This document shows positions 54,905 to 63,913 of a stretch of DNA of 64,000 nt, piece after piece. How positions within the stretch are numbered: the stretch's first letter is position 1; each line of letters begins with the position of its first letter. The notes below the pieces were generated by a model. That model saw only the letters and a list, made by a program, of their open reading frames with translations, was not told the DNA's origin and ran no database searches. This DNA comes from an uncultured Microbacterium sp. GTDB lineage: Bacteria > Actinomycetota > Actinomycetes > Actinomycetales > Microbacteriaceae. The position numbers and the translations under genes were made by a program. The stretch spans positions 434,001 through 498,000 of the forward strand of contig CAJYHN010000002.1 of NCBI GenBank assembly GCA_913774665.1, read 5' to 3'.

Positions 54905-55786
54905 TTACTTGCTGTCGGTGGCCTCGGCGTCAGCGGCCTCGGTCTCCGCGGCCTCGGTCGACTCGGCGGCCTCGGCGGCCGGAGCCTCGTCGGTCGACTC
55001 GGTCGCGGGGGCCTCGGTCGACTCGGCGGGGGTCTCGAGCAGCTCGCGCTCCCACTCGGCGAGGGGCTCGGCGGCCTCTTCTTCACCGGCAGGCTGGTGA
55101 CGCTGGATGAGGCCCTCGGCGGCTGCGTCGGCGATGATGCGCGTGAGCAGGCTCACCGAGCGGATCGCGTCGTCGTTGCCGGGGATCGGGTACTGGAACT
55201 CGTCGGGGTCGGCGTTCGTGTCGAGGATGCCGATCACGGGAATGCCGAGCTTCTTGGCCTCGTCGACCGCGAGGTGCTCGCGCTTGGCGTCGACGACCCA
55301 GATCGCGGAGGGGGTCTTCTGCAGGTTGCGGATACCACCGAGCGACTTGTGCAGCTTGTCGAGCTCGCGCTTCTTGAGCAGCAGCTCCTTCTTGGTGAAG
55401 CCGCTCTCGGCCGGATTCTCGTAGTCGAGCTCCTCGAGCTCCTTCATGCGGGCGAGGCGCTTCGACACCGTCTGGAAGTTGGTGAGGAGGCCACCGAGCC
55501 AGCGCTGGTTGACGTAGGGCTGGCCCACGCGCGTCGCCTGCTCGGCGAGGACTTCCTGCGCCTGCTTCTTGGTGCCGACGAAAAGGATGGTGCCGCCGTG
55601 CGCGACGGTCTCCTTGACGAACTCGTACGCCTTGTCGATGTAGCCGAGCGACTGCTGGAGGTCGATGATGTGGATGCCCGAGCGCTCGGTCAGGATGAAG
55701 CGCTTCACCTTCGGGTTCCACCGGCGGGTCTGGTGTCCGAAGTGAACGCCGCTGTCGAGCAGCTGGCGGATGGTGACGACGGCCAT
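54905..55786 (-). CDS. rpsB: 30S ribosomal protein S2
   Basis: 293 aa. Starts [31 protein letters not shown], as in all actinobacterial S2. The C-terminus has a roughly 50-residue acidic Ala/Glu/Thr/Ser extension ([20 protein letters not shown]), longer than in E. coli S2 but common in actinobacteria. AGGAG lies 7 nt before the ATG. A long leader of about 200 nt is likely. Confidence 0.98.
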   Translation of the reverse strand: MAVVTIRQLLDSGVHFGHQTRRWNPKVKRFILTERSGIHIIDLQQSLGYIDKAYEFVKETVAHGGTILFVGTKKQAQEVLAEQATRVGQPYVNQRWLGGLLTNFQTVSKRLARMKELEELDYENPAESGFTKKELLLKKRELDKLHKSLGGIRNLQKTPSAIWVVDAKREHLAVDEAKKLGIPVIGILDTNADPDEFQYPIPGNDDAIRSVSLLTRIIADAAAEGLIQRHQPAGEEEAAEPLAEWERELLETPAESTEAPATESTDEAPAAEAAESTEAAETEAADAEATDSK

Positions 55787-56100
55787 GGTCGTGCTCCTGT
55801 TTCTGGGCGCTTCGCGCCGTGGTTGTGGTTGTTCGCGCCAGACGGTCCGCCTGACGAGCCTGGTGCCCGGCGCACACCCGCCACCCGCCGAAGCGGAGGA
55901 CCAGGGGGTGTGGATGCCGCGCGGTGCGCTGCCCCGGAGGGCGGCGCGATGCGCTGTGGGCACGCGGAGTCATCCCGACATGCGAGATGCGTGTTCCAGC
56001 ATACAGGACTGCTCCTCCCCACCCGCGTGCGGGTGCGAACTCTCCCCTTGTGTGGGGTGCACCGTGCCCCGCGCGGATCGAGGGGGAGAAGACTGCGCGG
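55787..56100. promoter_or_regulatory. Divergent spacer with long rpsB leader
   Basis: 314 bp between rpsB (minus) and the M23 peptidase gene (plus). On the minus strand TATGCT (55998-56003) is a good -10 for rpsB, which leaves about 200 nt of 5' leader with several GC hairpins, for example CACACCC paired with GGGTGTG. Leaders of ribosomal protein operons are often autoregulatory; nothing here matches a known S2-binding element by eye. Confidence 0.45.
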
Positions 56101-56604
56101 ATGATCACGGCATCCGCCCGCCTCGTCGCTCTCGCCCTGCTGACCGCGACTCTTCTCGTTTCTCCGCCCGCGAGGGCGTCCGACGGCGACCCGCTCGGCG
56201 ACCGCGCCTGGGTGTGGCCCGCGATCCCGGCTCATGTGGTGCGGCCGTTCGTCGCCCCGGCTCACGTGTACGGTCCGGGCCACCGCGGACTCGATCTGTC
56301 GGGAGACTCCGTCCGGTCGCCCGCGGACGGCCGTGTCGCCTTCGTGGGGGCGGTGGCCGGGCGCGACATCGTGACCATCGACCACGGCGACGGCCTCGTG
56401 TCGACGTTGGAACCCGTCGTCACCGATCTGGAAGTCGGTGCGGTCGTCGCACGCGCGTCACCGGTGGGGCGGGTGGCAGCCGGCGGGCACGCCGGTCCCG
56501 CGACCGTCCATTTCGGGGTGCGGTGGAACGGCGAATACGTGAACCCCCTGCGACTGCTGGGCGGGGTACCGAGAGCGGTGCTGCTGCCCTGCTGCGAGAG
56601 GTGA
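56101..56604 (+). CDS. M23 (LytM-type) peptidase domain protein, possibly degenerate
   Basis: 167 aa. Signal peptide (LVALALLTATLLVSPPARA) and a single LytM domain. The zinc ligands His and Asp in GHRGLDLSG are present, and the final His is in VHFGVRWNG, but the first His of the usual HxH pair is replaced (ATVHF). Since that His is a catalytic residue, the enzyme may be weak or act as a cofactor or activator. The gene is convergent with the DUF3060 gene, 14 bp away. Confidence 0.85.
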   Translation: MITASARLVALALLTATLLVSPPARASDGDPLGDRAWVWPAIPAHVVRPFVAPAHVYGPGHRGLDLSGDSVRSPADGRVAFVGAVAGRDIVTIDHGDGLVSTLEPVVTDLEVGAVVARASPVGRVAAGGHAGPATVHFGVRWNGEYVNPLRLLGGVPRAVLLPCCER

Positions 56605-56618
56605 CGCCGCGGGCCGGC

Positions 56619-57236
56619 TCACCCGATGCGGTTACCGCGACCCTCGACGGTCTGCGTGCCGATGCCGCCCGTGGCGCTCACGACGTTGTCCTGCCCGCGG
56701 ACCGTGACGGCGGAGATCGCACCGCCCGCCTGGACCGAGGACCGATCGCCGCTCAGGTCGGCGCTGCCGATCGCCCCCGAGGAACGGACCGAGCCGTCAT
56801 TGCCCTGCAGGATGAGGGCGTTGATCGTCCCGGCATCGATGCGGGCGCGGTCGCCGGAGATGCGAAGGGTGCCGATCGAGGCCCCCGACGCGTCGACGGT
56901 GATTGCAGACCCCGACACGGTGAGCTCTGCGCACGTTCCGACGATGCGGACGCTCTGCTCGGCGCCCGACACGCTCTGACTTCCCCCGTCGCCGCACGAG
57001 ACGGCGTCGGTGCCGGACCCCGCGGCGGGAACCGACGGGCCCGTCGACGAGACCGGCGCGGGAGACGTCGTGACGACGGAGGGCGAGGGCACGGCGGCCG
57101 TCGGCGGGGCGCTCGAGGCGGCGAGCCCGGGAGGGAGTCGGGTCTCGACGGGGGCTGGGGCGAGGCTGCACGCGCTGAGCACCCCGACGAGCGCGACGAC
57201 GCCGATCGCGGCGGGCACCAGGCGGCGGGAGATCAC
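56619..57236 (-). CDS. DUF3060-type putative lipoprotein
   Basis: 205 aa. Lipobox LSAC (GVVALVGVLSAC), a Ser/Pro/Thr linker of about 50 residues, then a beta-helix-like domain of short repeated strands (ITVDASGASIGTLRISGDRARIDAGTINALILQGNDGSV), the DUF3060 pattern. Function unknown. GTG start with TAGCGT (57243-57248) ending 6 nt upstream, another leaderless case. Confidence 0.82.
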   Translation of the reverse strand: MISRRLVPAAIGVVALVGVLSACSLAPAPVETRLPPGLAASSAPPTAAVPSPSVVTTSPAPVSSTGPSVPAAGSGTDAVSCGDGGSQSVSGAEQSVRIVGTCAELTVSGSAITVDASGASIGTLRISGDRARIDAGTINALILQGNDGSVRSSGAIGSADLSGDRSSVQAGGAISAVTVRGQDNVVSATGGIGTQTVEGRGNRIG

Positions 57237-57292
57237 GGTTCCACGCTAGGGGCTTCGACGCGCATGCGCACGGAAACGCGGCACTTCAGGGC

Positions 57293-57322
57293 CCGCCCGA
57301 CGAGAACCTGAGGGTCGGGCGG
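57293..57322 (-). terminator. Possible hairpin terminator of the xerC transcript
   Basis: CCGCCCGAC (57293-57301) with GTCGGGCGG (57314-57322), 12-nt loop, downstream of the xerC stop. No T-run. Confidence 0.4.
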
Positions 57323-57399
57323 CCTGCCGGAGCGCTGACCGAGGACGGACTCCTCTCCGCGCAGGGTGCTGTGCGTCGGACGTCGCCTGCGCCAGCCTG

Positions 57400-58395
57400 T
57401 CAGGCCCGCGGGTGCGCGAGTCGGTAGGCCTCGCGGAGGCGCTCCGCGGACACATGGGTGTAGATCTGCGTGGTGCCCAGACTCGCGTGGCCGAGGATCT
57501 CTTGCACCGAGCGCAGATCGGCACCCCCGTCGAGCAGATGGGTGGCGGCCGAGTGCCGGAGCGCGTGCGGTCCGAGCACCTCCGCTCCCACGCTCGGCGC
57601 CACGGTCCTCGAAACGAGGGCGTGCACGGCTCTCGGCCCGAGACGCGAGCCCTTCGCCCCCAGGAACACGGCGCGCTCGTGCGGACGCATTGCGGACCCG
57701 GCGTGGCGGGCGGGAGCACCGGAGCCGCTCCCGTTTTCGACGCGGCTCGACCCGGACGCGCGAGATGCGGATGCCTCGACCCGTCGGGCCTGGAGAACGG
57801 GACGGGCCCGCACGAGGTAGGCCTGCAGAGCGTGAGCCGCGGGGAGCCCGAAGGGCACGACACGGTCCTTGCCGCCCTTGCCGCGCAGGAACAGGGTGCG
57901 TCGATCGTGATCGATGTCGTCGAGGTCGAGACCGCACACCTCGGACACGCGCGCGCCCGAGCCGTAGAGCACCTCCAAGAGGGCGTGGTCTCGGAGCGCC
58001 ACGGCGTCGCCGCCCGCTGCGCGCTCGGCCGCCGCGGTCAGGACGTCCTCGAGCGCGTCGGCCGTCGCGACGGCGGGGAGGGCGCGCCCGCGCTTCGGAG
58101 ACACCAGCCTCTGCGCCGGGTCCGTGGTGACCAACTCTTCCTCGACGGCCCAGGCGAAGAACCCCCGCACCGTTGACGTGCGACGCGCGGACGTCGCTTT
58201 GGACTGCCCCGACGTGACCGACTGCCACTGCCATTCGCGCAGGTCCTCCACGTCGACCTCGCCCAGGGGGCGATCGCCCACCGCGAGGATCACATCCGCG
58301 AGATCCGCGCGGTAGGCCCGCACCGTCGCCGCAGAGAGTCGGCGCACGTCGGACAGGTGGGAGAGATATCCCGCGACGGCGTCCGACAGCTGCAT
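57400..58395 (-). CDS. xerC: Tyrosine recombinase XerC
   Basis: 331 aa. It resolves chromosome dimers at dif with XerD. The core-binding SAM-like domain (residues 5-100) is followed by the catalytic residues Arg149, Lys173, His277-x2-Arg280, His303 and Tyr312 (IYTHVS). Residues about 205-239 are an extra Ser/Gly/Arg-rich loop between the two halves of the catalytic domain, absent from typical XerC of about 300 aa. Position next to dprA is the usual actinobacterial one. Confidence 0.93.
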   Translation of the reverse strand: MQLSDAVAGYLSHLSDVRRLSAATVRAYRADLADVILAVGDRPLGEVDVEDLREWQWQSVTSGQSKATSARRTSTVRGFFAWAVEEELVTTDPAQRLVSPKRGRALPAVATADALEDVLTAAAERAAGGDAVALRDHALLEVLYGSGARVSEVCGLDLDDIDHDRRTLFLRGKGGKDRVVPFGLPAAHALQAYLVRARPVLQARRVEASASRASGSSRVENGSGSGAPARHAGSAMRPHERAVFLGAKGSRLGPRAVHALVSRTVAPSVGAEVLGPHALRHSAATHLLDGGADLRSVQEILGHASLGTTQIYTHVSAERLREAYRLAHPRA

Positions 58396-58458
58396 CCCCC
58401 CAGAGTGCCCGCAGGTCGCTCACTCGTGTGCGACGACGCGCGCCGATCGACGTTTCCC

Positions 58459-59631
58459 TCATCGCGCAGCTCCCCCGTCCCCACGACCGGCGGACGTCCA
58501 CAGCCCCTCGCTGTCGCGCACGACCCGCCCCTCGAGCTCCGCGAAGCCGAGGAGCACCCCGGCATCCTCACTGGACATCCCGCTTCGGCGGGCGACCTCC
58601 CGCGTCGACCGGCCGGAACGCGCCGAGAGGGCGTCGAGCAGTCGGGTGGTGTCGTCGGTGCGGTCGGTGGTGCCGTGCTCCCCGGGTCCTCCCACACCGA
58701 TCATCTCCAGCACGTCGGCGGCACCCGTCACGCAGGCTCCGCCGTACTCACGGAGGATGCGGTGGCACCCCGCTGACGCCGCGCTCGTGACGGGGCCGGG
58801 CACCGCGCCGAGGGCCCGGCCAAGGCTCGCGGCGTGCGCGGCGGTGTTGAGCGACCCGCTGCGCCACCCCGCCTCGACGACCACGACGGCGTCGGCGACC
58901 GCGGCGATGAGCCGATTGCGAGCCAGGAAGCGCCACTTGGTGGGTGTCGTCCCGCAGGGCGTCTCGCTCCAGACCGATCCTGCTCCCGCGATCTGGGCGA
59001 GAAGGCCCTCGTGACCGCGCGGGTACGGCCGATCGACCCCGCCGGCGAGGAACGCGACCGTCGGTCCGCCCGTCGACAGCGCCGCCCGGTGAGCGGCCCC
59101 GTCGATCCCGTACGCCGCCCCCGAGACGACGATCACCCCGGCCGCAGCCAGGTCGGCGGCGAGGTCCGCCGCGACCCCCTCCCCGTAGGCCGTCGAGGCC
59201 CGGGCCCCCACGAGGGCGACCGTGGGGGCACTGTCATCGAGGACGGCTCCCCGGCGCCAGAGGACGACCGGCGCATGCTCCCCCAGATCGTCGAGGCGGG
59301 CGGGCCACGACGCGTCACCCGGAACGATGAGGGAGGCTCCGGAGCGCCGCGCGGCGTCGAGCGCTGCGGCGATCGCATCGGGGTGCAGCCGGGGCAGCCA
59401 CCGAGCGCGCGCCGCCTCGAGATCATCACGCCCCGGGGACGTGGCCACGCTCAAGGCCCGAACCGGTCCGTGCTCCGCGATGAGTCTTCCGGCGACCCCG
59501 TCTCCCGGCTCGGTCAGCACACTCCACACCGCTCGCGCGAATGCCTCCGCGGCGCCCACGTGGTCTGCGTCGTGCCGCAGGCCTCGGAGGGCGCGTGCGG
59601 CCTCGAACTCCTCGACCTCGTAGGGCGTCAT
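58459..59631 (-). CDS. dprA: DNA-processing protein DprA
   Basis: 390 aa. DprA binds incoming single-stranded DNA and loads RecA in natural transformation; it is also kept in species not known to transform. The Rossmann domain VALVGARASTAYGEGVA... VSGAAYGIDGAAHRAAL, ...FLARNRLIAAVADAVVVVEAGWRSGSL is diagnostic. A C-terminal winged helix (TTRLLDALSARSGRSTREVARRSGM) is present. The start overlaps the comM stop (ATGA). Confidence 0.94.
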   Translation of the reverse strand: MTPYEVEEFEAARALRGLRHDADHVGAAEAFARAVWSVLTEPGDGVAGRLIAEHGPVRALSVATSPGRDDLEAARARWLPRLHPDAIAAALDAARRSGASLIVPGDASWPARLDDLGEHAPVVLWRRGAVLDDSAPTVALVGARASTAYGEGVAADLAADLAAAGVIVVSGAAYGIDGAAHRAALSTGGPTVAFLAGGVDRPYPRGHEGLLAQIAGAGSVWSETPCGTTPTKWRFLARNRLIAAVADAVVVVEAGWRSGSLNTAAHAASLGRALGAVPGPVTSAASAGCHRILREYGGACVTGAADVLEMIGVGGPGEHGTTDRTDDTTRLLDALSARSGRSTREVARRSGMSSEDAGVLLGFAELEGRVVRDSEGLWTSAGRGDGGAAR

Positions 59632-61151
59632 GCGCCCGCACCTCGGCGCAGGTAAAGGGCGCGCCCCACATCCTCGGACCGGAGCTGATCATGCCCCGCG
59701 ATGTCGGCGACCGTCCACGCCACACGAAGCAGGCGGTCGTATCCGCGCAGGGTCAGCGCGCCGCGGCGCAGGGCGGTGTCGAGCGGGCGGAGGACCTCGG
59801 GCGTGGGGGCGGCCGGGCCGCGCAACCACGTACCCGGTACGTCGGCGTTGCGTCGCCACGGCGTCTGGGCCCACCGCCGAGCGGCCTGCGCACGAGCGGA
59901 GGCGACGATCTCGCGCGCGCGCTCCGACGACACCGTTCGCGAGCTGCCCTCGTGCCGAGCGGTGGACACGCGCTGCAGTCGCAGGTCGATGTCGATCCGA
60001 TCGAGAAGCGGGCCCGAGATGCGCCGGGTGTATCGGCGTATCGCCTGCGGCGCGCACTCGCACGATCCACCCGGGACTCCGTATTGGCCGCACGGGCAAG
60101 GGTTCGTGGCCACCACGAGTTGGAAGCGCGCGGGGTAGGTCGCCGAGACCCCGGAGCGGTGCACCTGGATCACGCCGTTCTCGAGGGGCTGACGAAGGGC
60201 GTCGAGAACGGATGCCGGGAACTCGCCGCCCTCGTCGAGGAACAGCACTCCCTCGCTCGCGCGGGCGATAGCTCCCGGGCGCACCACGCCAGAGCCTCCG
60301 CCGATCAGCGCCGCGGCGGTCGCCCCGTGGTGAGGGCTCTCGAACGGGGGCGTCCGCGACAACCGGGTCACGGCCTCGCCCGACAGGGAGCGCACCGACG
60401 CCACGGACAGGGCCGCCTCGTCATCGAGCGGAGGCAGAATGCCGGGGAGCCGGCGGGCCAGCATCGTCTTGCCCGCCCCCGGGGGACCGCTCATGAGCAG
60501 GTGGTGTCCACCCGCGGCGGCGACGACGAGCGCGTCCACGGCGTCACCCTGTCCCACGACATCGGCGAGGTCGAGCTGCTCCTCCTCGTCGGCCGGGGCG
60601 GCGGGTGCCTCGACCGGCTCGAGGTCGGGAGCATCGCTCGCGCCGCCGTGCCACCTCACCACGTCGGCGAGGCACGTGGCGGCGAAGACCTCGATCCCCT
60701 CGATGAGTCCCGCCTCCGCGGCGTTCGCCGCCGGGACCACCACGCGCCGATGACCGGCTCGCTGCGCCGCCACGACCGCCGGCAGAACACCGGGGACGGG
60801 CCGGAGGCGTCCGTCGAGTCCCAGTTCGCCGATGTGCACGGTCCGCGCGATGCGGGCGGCATCCATCCGCACCGACGTCGCGAGCGCGGCCACGGCGATC
60901 GCCACATCGAACCCCGACCCGCGCTTCGGCAGGCTCGCGGGCGACAGGTTGACGGTGATCCGACGCTTGGGCAGGTCGAGGCAGCGGTTGGTGCACGCGC
61001 CACGTACGCGTCGTCCGGCTTCACCCAGGGCCTTGTCGGCGAGACCGATGATGGAGAACTCCGGCGTCTGGGACGACACGTCGGCCTCGACCTCGACGAG
61101 GTCGCCGTGCAGCCCCGACAGCGCGACGGCCCAGGTCCGCGCGAGGGTCAC
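59628..61151 (-). CDS. comM: YifB/ComM family Mg chelatase-like AAA+ helicase
   Basis: 507 aa. In Vibrio and Acinetobacter, ComM is a branch-migration helicase that helps integrate transforming DNA. An N-terminal Lon-like fold (VEADVSSQTPEFSIIGLADKALGEAGRRVR) is followed by Walker A SGPPGAGKTMLARRLPGILP, the Walker B LFLDEGGEFPASVL, a Cys cluster (NPCPCGQYG...CECAP) and the C-terminal Mg-chelatase domain. GTG start overlapping yraN by 4 nt (GTGA). Confidence 0.95.
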   Translation of the reverse strand: MTLARTWAVALSGLHGDLVEVEADVSSQTPEFSIIGLADKALGEAGRRVRGACTNRCLDLPKRRITVNLSPASLPKRGSGFDVAIAVAALATSVRMDAARIARTVHIGELGLDGRLRPVPGVLPAVVAAQRAGHRRVVVPAANAAEAGLIEGIEVFAATCLADVVRWHGGASDAPDLEPVEAPAAPADEEEQLDLADVVGQGDAVDALVVAAAGGHHLLMSGPPGAGKTMLARRLPGILPPLDDEAALSVASVRSLSGEAVTRLSRTPPFESPHHGATAAALIGGGSGVVRPGAIARASEGVLFLDEGGEFPASVLDALRQPLENGVIQVHRSGVSATYPARFQLVVATNPCPCGQYGVPGGSCECAPQAIRRYTRRISGPLLDRIDIDLRLQRVSTARHEGSSRTVSSERAREIVASARAQAARRWAQTPWRRNADVPGTWLRGPAAPTPEVLRPLDTALRRGALTLRGYDRLLRVAWTVADIAGHDQLRSEDVGRALYLRRGAGA

Positions 61152-61510
61152 AGGGCGTCCTCGAGGTGTTCGAGGCGCGCCCGTGCGGGATCGGGACCGA
61201 CGAGGCCGATCGCGTCGACCCGGAGGCGTCGCCCCCTCGCCTCCTCGGGGTGGGCCGCCAACCACGCCATTGCGAGGCGCCAGAGACGCTGTGCCTTGCG
61301 GGCGTCGATCGCCTCGAAGGGGTGGCCGTAGTCCTCGGTGCGTCGCGTCTTCACCTCGACCACGACGAGCGTGTCGTCGCGCGCCGCGACGATGTCTATC
61401 TCGCCCTGATCGCACCGCCAATTCCGCGTGAGGATGCGGTAGCCGTCGTCCCTCAGGTACGCGACGGCGCGGTCTTCGCCCGCTCTGCCGAGCTCGTGTT
61501 TCGCTGCCAT
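61148..61510 (-). CDS. yraN: YraN family protein (UPF0102)
   Basis: 120 aa. A putative nuclease-fold protein: residues GEDRAVAYL, GEIDIVAARDDTLVVVEVKTR show the Glu...Asp...Glu-x-Lys pattern of the restriction-endonuclease fold. The activity is not established for the family. It heads yraN-comM-dprA, all with 4-nt overlaps. Confidence 0.93.
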   Translation of the reverse strand: MAAKHELGRAGEDRAVAYLRDDGYRILTRNWRCDQGEIDIVAARDDTLVVVEVKTRRTEDYGHPFEAIDARKAQRLWRLAMAWLAAHPEEARGRRLRVDAIGLVGPDPARARLEHLEDAL

Positions 61511-61602
61511 GCCCGAGAGCGTGGCATCCGCCCACCCCCTCTTGCGGAGCGGAGGGACCTATCGGTGGACAACCCGGGAGACGGTCCGGCTGGGGAGGAA
61601 CC

Positions 61603-61926
61603 TCAGTTGTCGAGCGAGAGCTCGTCGGGCAGCTGGAAGTCGTGGCGAGAGAGCTCCTCGACGTTGACGTCCTTGAAGGTGAGCACGCGCACGGACTTCA
61701 CGAAGCGGTCGGCGCGGTAGATGTCCCACACCCACACGTCGGTCATCGAAATCTCGAAGTAGAAGTCGTGCTCGGTGTCGCGCCGCACGACGTTCACGTC
61801 GTTCGCGAGATAGAACCGGCGCTCGGTCTCGATCACGTAGGTGAACTGGCGCACGACATCGCGGTACTCGCGGTACAGGGCCAGCTCGAGTTCGCGGTCG
61901 TAGTCCTCGAAGACGTCGTCATCCAT
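61603..61926 (-). CDS. DUF2469 domain protein
   Basis: 107 aa, rich in acidic and aromatic residues (MDDDVFEDYDRELELALYREYRDVVRQFTYVIETERRFYLAN...). The family is restricted to actinobacteria and always found near rnhB/lepB; function unknown. ATG with TAGGAT ending 9 nt upstream. Confidence 0.9.
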   Translation of the reverse strand: MDDDVFEDYDRELELALYREYRDVVRQFTYVIETERRFYLANDVNVVRRDTEHDFYFEISMTDVWVWDIYRADRFVKSVRVLTFKDVNVEELSRHDFQLPDELSLDN

Positions 61927-62012
61927 GGTTGTTCCATCCTAGGCGCGCGCCGTCGCCCCGGCCGCACGATGCAGCCGCCCGGGCGCGTTCGGGCTCCGCG
62001 TCCACCGCGGGG

Positions 62013-62666
62013 TCAGAAGAGCGTCGGGGCGGCGGCGATGGCCCACGAGTGCCGGTGGTGCACGCTCATTCCGTGCGTCGTGATCGCCTCACGGTGGTCG
62101 AGGCTCGCGTAGCCCTTGTTGCGCGCCCACCCGTAGGCGGGATGGTCGTCGTGCAGCCCCGTCATGAGGGTGTCGCGCGCGACCTTGGCGATGACGGATG
62201 CCGCGGCCGCACTGGCGCAGTCGCGGTCGGCCTTGACGATGGGTTTCACCGTCAGCCCCGACTCCCCCGCCGGCGTGATGTAGTCGTGGTTGCCGTCGAG
62301 GATGACGAGGGCCTCTTCGGGCACGACGCCGTGCGCGCGCAGATCCGCGATCGCGCGGACAGCGGCGAGCCCCAGAGCCCGGATGATGCCGATCTCGTCG
62401 ACCTCGACAGAGCTCGCCCACCCCACGGCGCTGTGCTGGACGAAGGCGCCCGCCCGAGCGGCGACCTCGGGCCGCCGAGCCTCGGGAACGAGCTTGGAGT
62501 CGCGGAGGCCGGCGGGCACGCGCTTGCGCGAACGCGCCGCGTCGATGACCGCGGCGCCGACCGCCACCGGCCCCGCCAGGGCCCCGCGGCCGACCTCGTC
62601 GCACGCGATGACGATCGCGTGTTCCTTCAGCAGACGACGCTCGAGGGTGAGGGTGGGTTCGATCAC
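62013..62666 (-). CDS. rnhB: Ribonuclease HII
   Basis: 217 aa. It cleaves RNA in RNA-DNA hybrids and at single ribonucleotides. DEVGRG motif (ACDEVGRGALAGPVAVGA) and the further acidic residues (ILDGNHDYI, KADRDCASAAAASVIAKV) are present. GTG start overlapping the lepB stop by 4 nt. Confidence 0.96.
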   Translation of the reverse strand: MIEPTLTLERRLLKEHAIVIACDEVGRGALAGPVAVGAAVIDAARSRKRVPAGLRDSKLVPEARRPEVAARAGAFVQHSAVGWASSVEVDEIGIIRALGLAAVRAIADLRAHGVVPEEALVILDGNHDYITPAGESGLTVKPIVKADRDCASAAAASVIAKVARDTLMTGLHDDHPAYGWARNKGYASLDHREAITTHGMSVHHRHSWAIAAAPTLF

Positions 62667-63412
62667 TGCGCTCCCGGCGCGGGGACCCCCGCGAACACCT
62701 CGTGGTGGAAGTCGATCAGGCCGAAGCGCGTGAACGGCCAGGTGATGAGGAACGCACGCCCCACGACGTTGTCGACGGGCACGAAGCCCTGCCCGGGCTG
62801 ATCCTGGTTGAAGCGCGAGTCGCGCGAGCTGTTGCGGTTGTCGCCCAGGACCCAGAGCGAGCCGTCGGGCACCGTGATGTCGTAGGGAACGGGATTGGGC
62901 GCGGTCGCCCCCGGAGCCAGTCGCACGTACGGCTCATCGAGCGGCACGCCGTTGACCGTCGTCTGCCCCAGGACGTTGCAGCAGACGACGTGGTCGCCCG
63001 CCGTGCCGATCACACGCTTGATGAGGTGATCGTCGCTGTCGGGAGCCGACAGCCCGAAGAGCGACAGCACCCAGTCGGCGCCCTCGACCACCGGGGACCG
63101 CTGCTCGGTGGGGTTCGGCGGCAGCCAGCCACCGGGGTCGCGGAACACGACCACGTCACCCCGCGAGTACTGACCGAACTTCGGGGTCAGCTCGTCCACG
63201 AGGATACGGTCCTTGATCAGCAGCGTGTTCTCCATCGACGCCGACGGGATGTAGAACGAGCGGACGACGAAGGTCTTCACGAGGAACGACACCACGAGCG
63301 CGATCAGCACGATCACGAGGAGATCGCGGAAGAACGCCCCCCATCCGCGTCGACGCCGTCCGGCGGAGCGGGATGCCACGGCATCCGGGGTCGAGGCGGT
63401 CTGGTCGCTCAT
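62663..63412 (-). CDS. lepB: Signal peptidase I
   Basis: 249 aa. Type I signal peptidase with a single N-terminal TM (residues 30-50) after a basic, Ser/Ala-rich cytoplasmic tail. Catalytic Ser59 in FYIPSASMENTLLIKDRI, Lys132 in LIKRVIGTAGD; box E GDNRNSSRDSR. The ATG at 63412 with GAAGGA upstream is chosen over an upstream frame extension. Confidence 0.95.
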   Translation of the reverse strand: MSDQTASTPDAVASRSAGRRRRGWGAFFRDLLVIVLIALVVSFLVKTFVVRSFYIPSASMENTLLIKDRILVDELTPKFGQYSRGDVVVFRDPGGWLPPNPTEQRSPVVEGADWVLSLFGLSAPDSDDHLIKRVIGTAGDHVVCCNVLGQTTVNGVPLDEPYVRLAPGATAPNPVPYDITVPDGSLWVLGDNRNSSRDSRFNQDQPGQGFVPVDNVVGRAFLITWPFTRFGLIDFHHEVFAGVPAPGAQ

Positions 63413-63509
63413 GTGTTCCTTCACCGGGTTCGACGCACACCGAGCGAACCGCAGGAACCAGGGTCGCACATCGCGGAGCCGCCCCGTGACCGACGACGCC
63501 GTGAGAACG

Positions 63510-63546
63510 CCGAACGCCCCGCGGGTGAAACCCACGGGGCGTTCGG
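63510..63546 (-). terminator. Intrinsic terminator after rplS
   Basis: CCGAACGCCCCG (63510-63521) pairs with CGGGGCGTTCGG (63535-63546), plus an inner GGGT/ACCC pair, 10 nt downstream of the rplS stop. Confidence 0.85.
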
Positions 63547-63556
63547 GAGAGCGGAC

Positions 63557-63904
63557 TCAGCGGTCGCGCTTCTCCTTGATCTTGGCCTTCTTGCCGCGCA
63601 GGCTGCGCAGGTAGTACAGCTTGGCGCGACGCACGTCACCGCGCGTGACGACCTCGATGTGGTCGATCACGGGGCTGTGGACCGGGAAGGTGCGCTCCAC
63701 GCCGACCTGGAAGCTGACCTTGCGGACGCAGAAGGTCTCGCGCACGCCGTCGCCCGAGCGGCCGATGACGACGCCCTGGAACACCTGGATACGCGAGCGG
63801 TTGCCTTCGGTGATGTTGACGTGCACCTTGACGGTGTCGCCGGGGGCGAAGGCGGGGATGTCGGAGCGCAGCGAGGCTGCGTCGACGGAGTCGAGGATCT
63901 GCAT
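63557..63904 (-). CDS. rplS: 50S ribosomal protein L19
   Basis: 115 aa. Starts [37 protein letters not shown] at about 9 nt before the ATG at 63904 decides this start over the in-frame GTG at 63913. Conserved L19 core ([43 protein letters not shown]). The last gene before the window edge on this strand; the remaining ~95 bp are leader. Confidence 0.98.
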   Translation of the reverse strand: MQILDSVDAASLRSDIPAFAPGDTVKVHVNITEGNRSRIQVFQGVVIGRSGDGVRETFCVRKVSFQVGVERTFPVHSPVIDHIEVVTRGDVRRAKLYYLRSLRGKKAKIKEKRDR

Positions 63905-63913
63905 GATCGTCAC

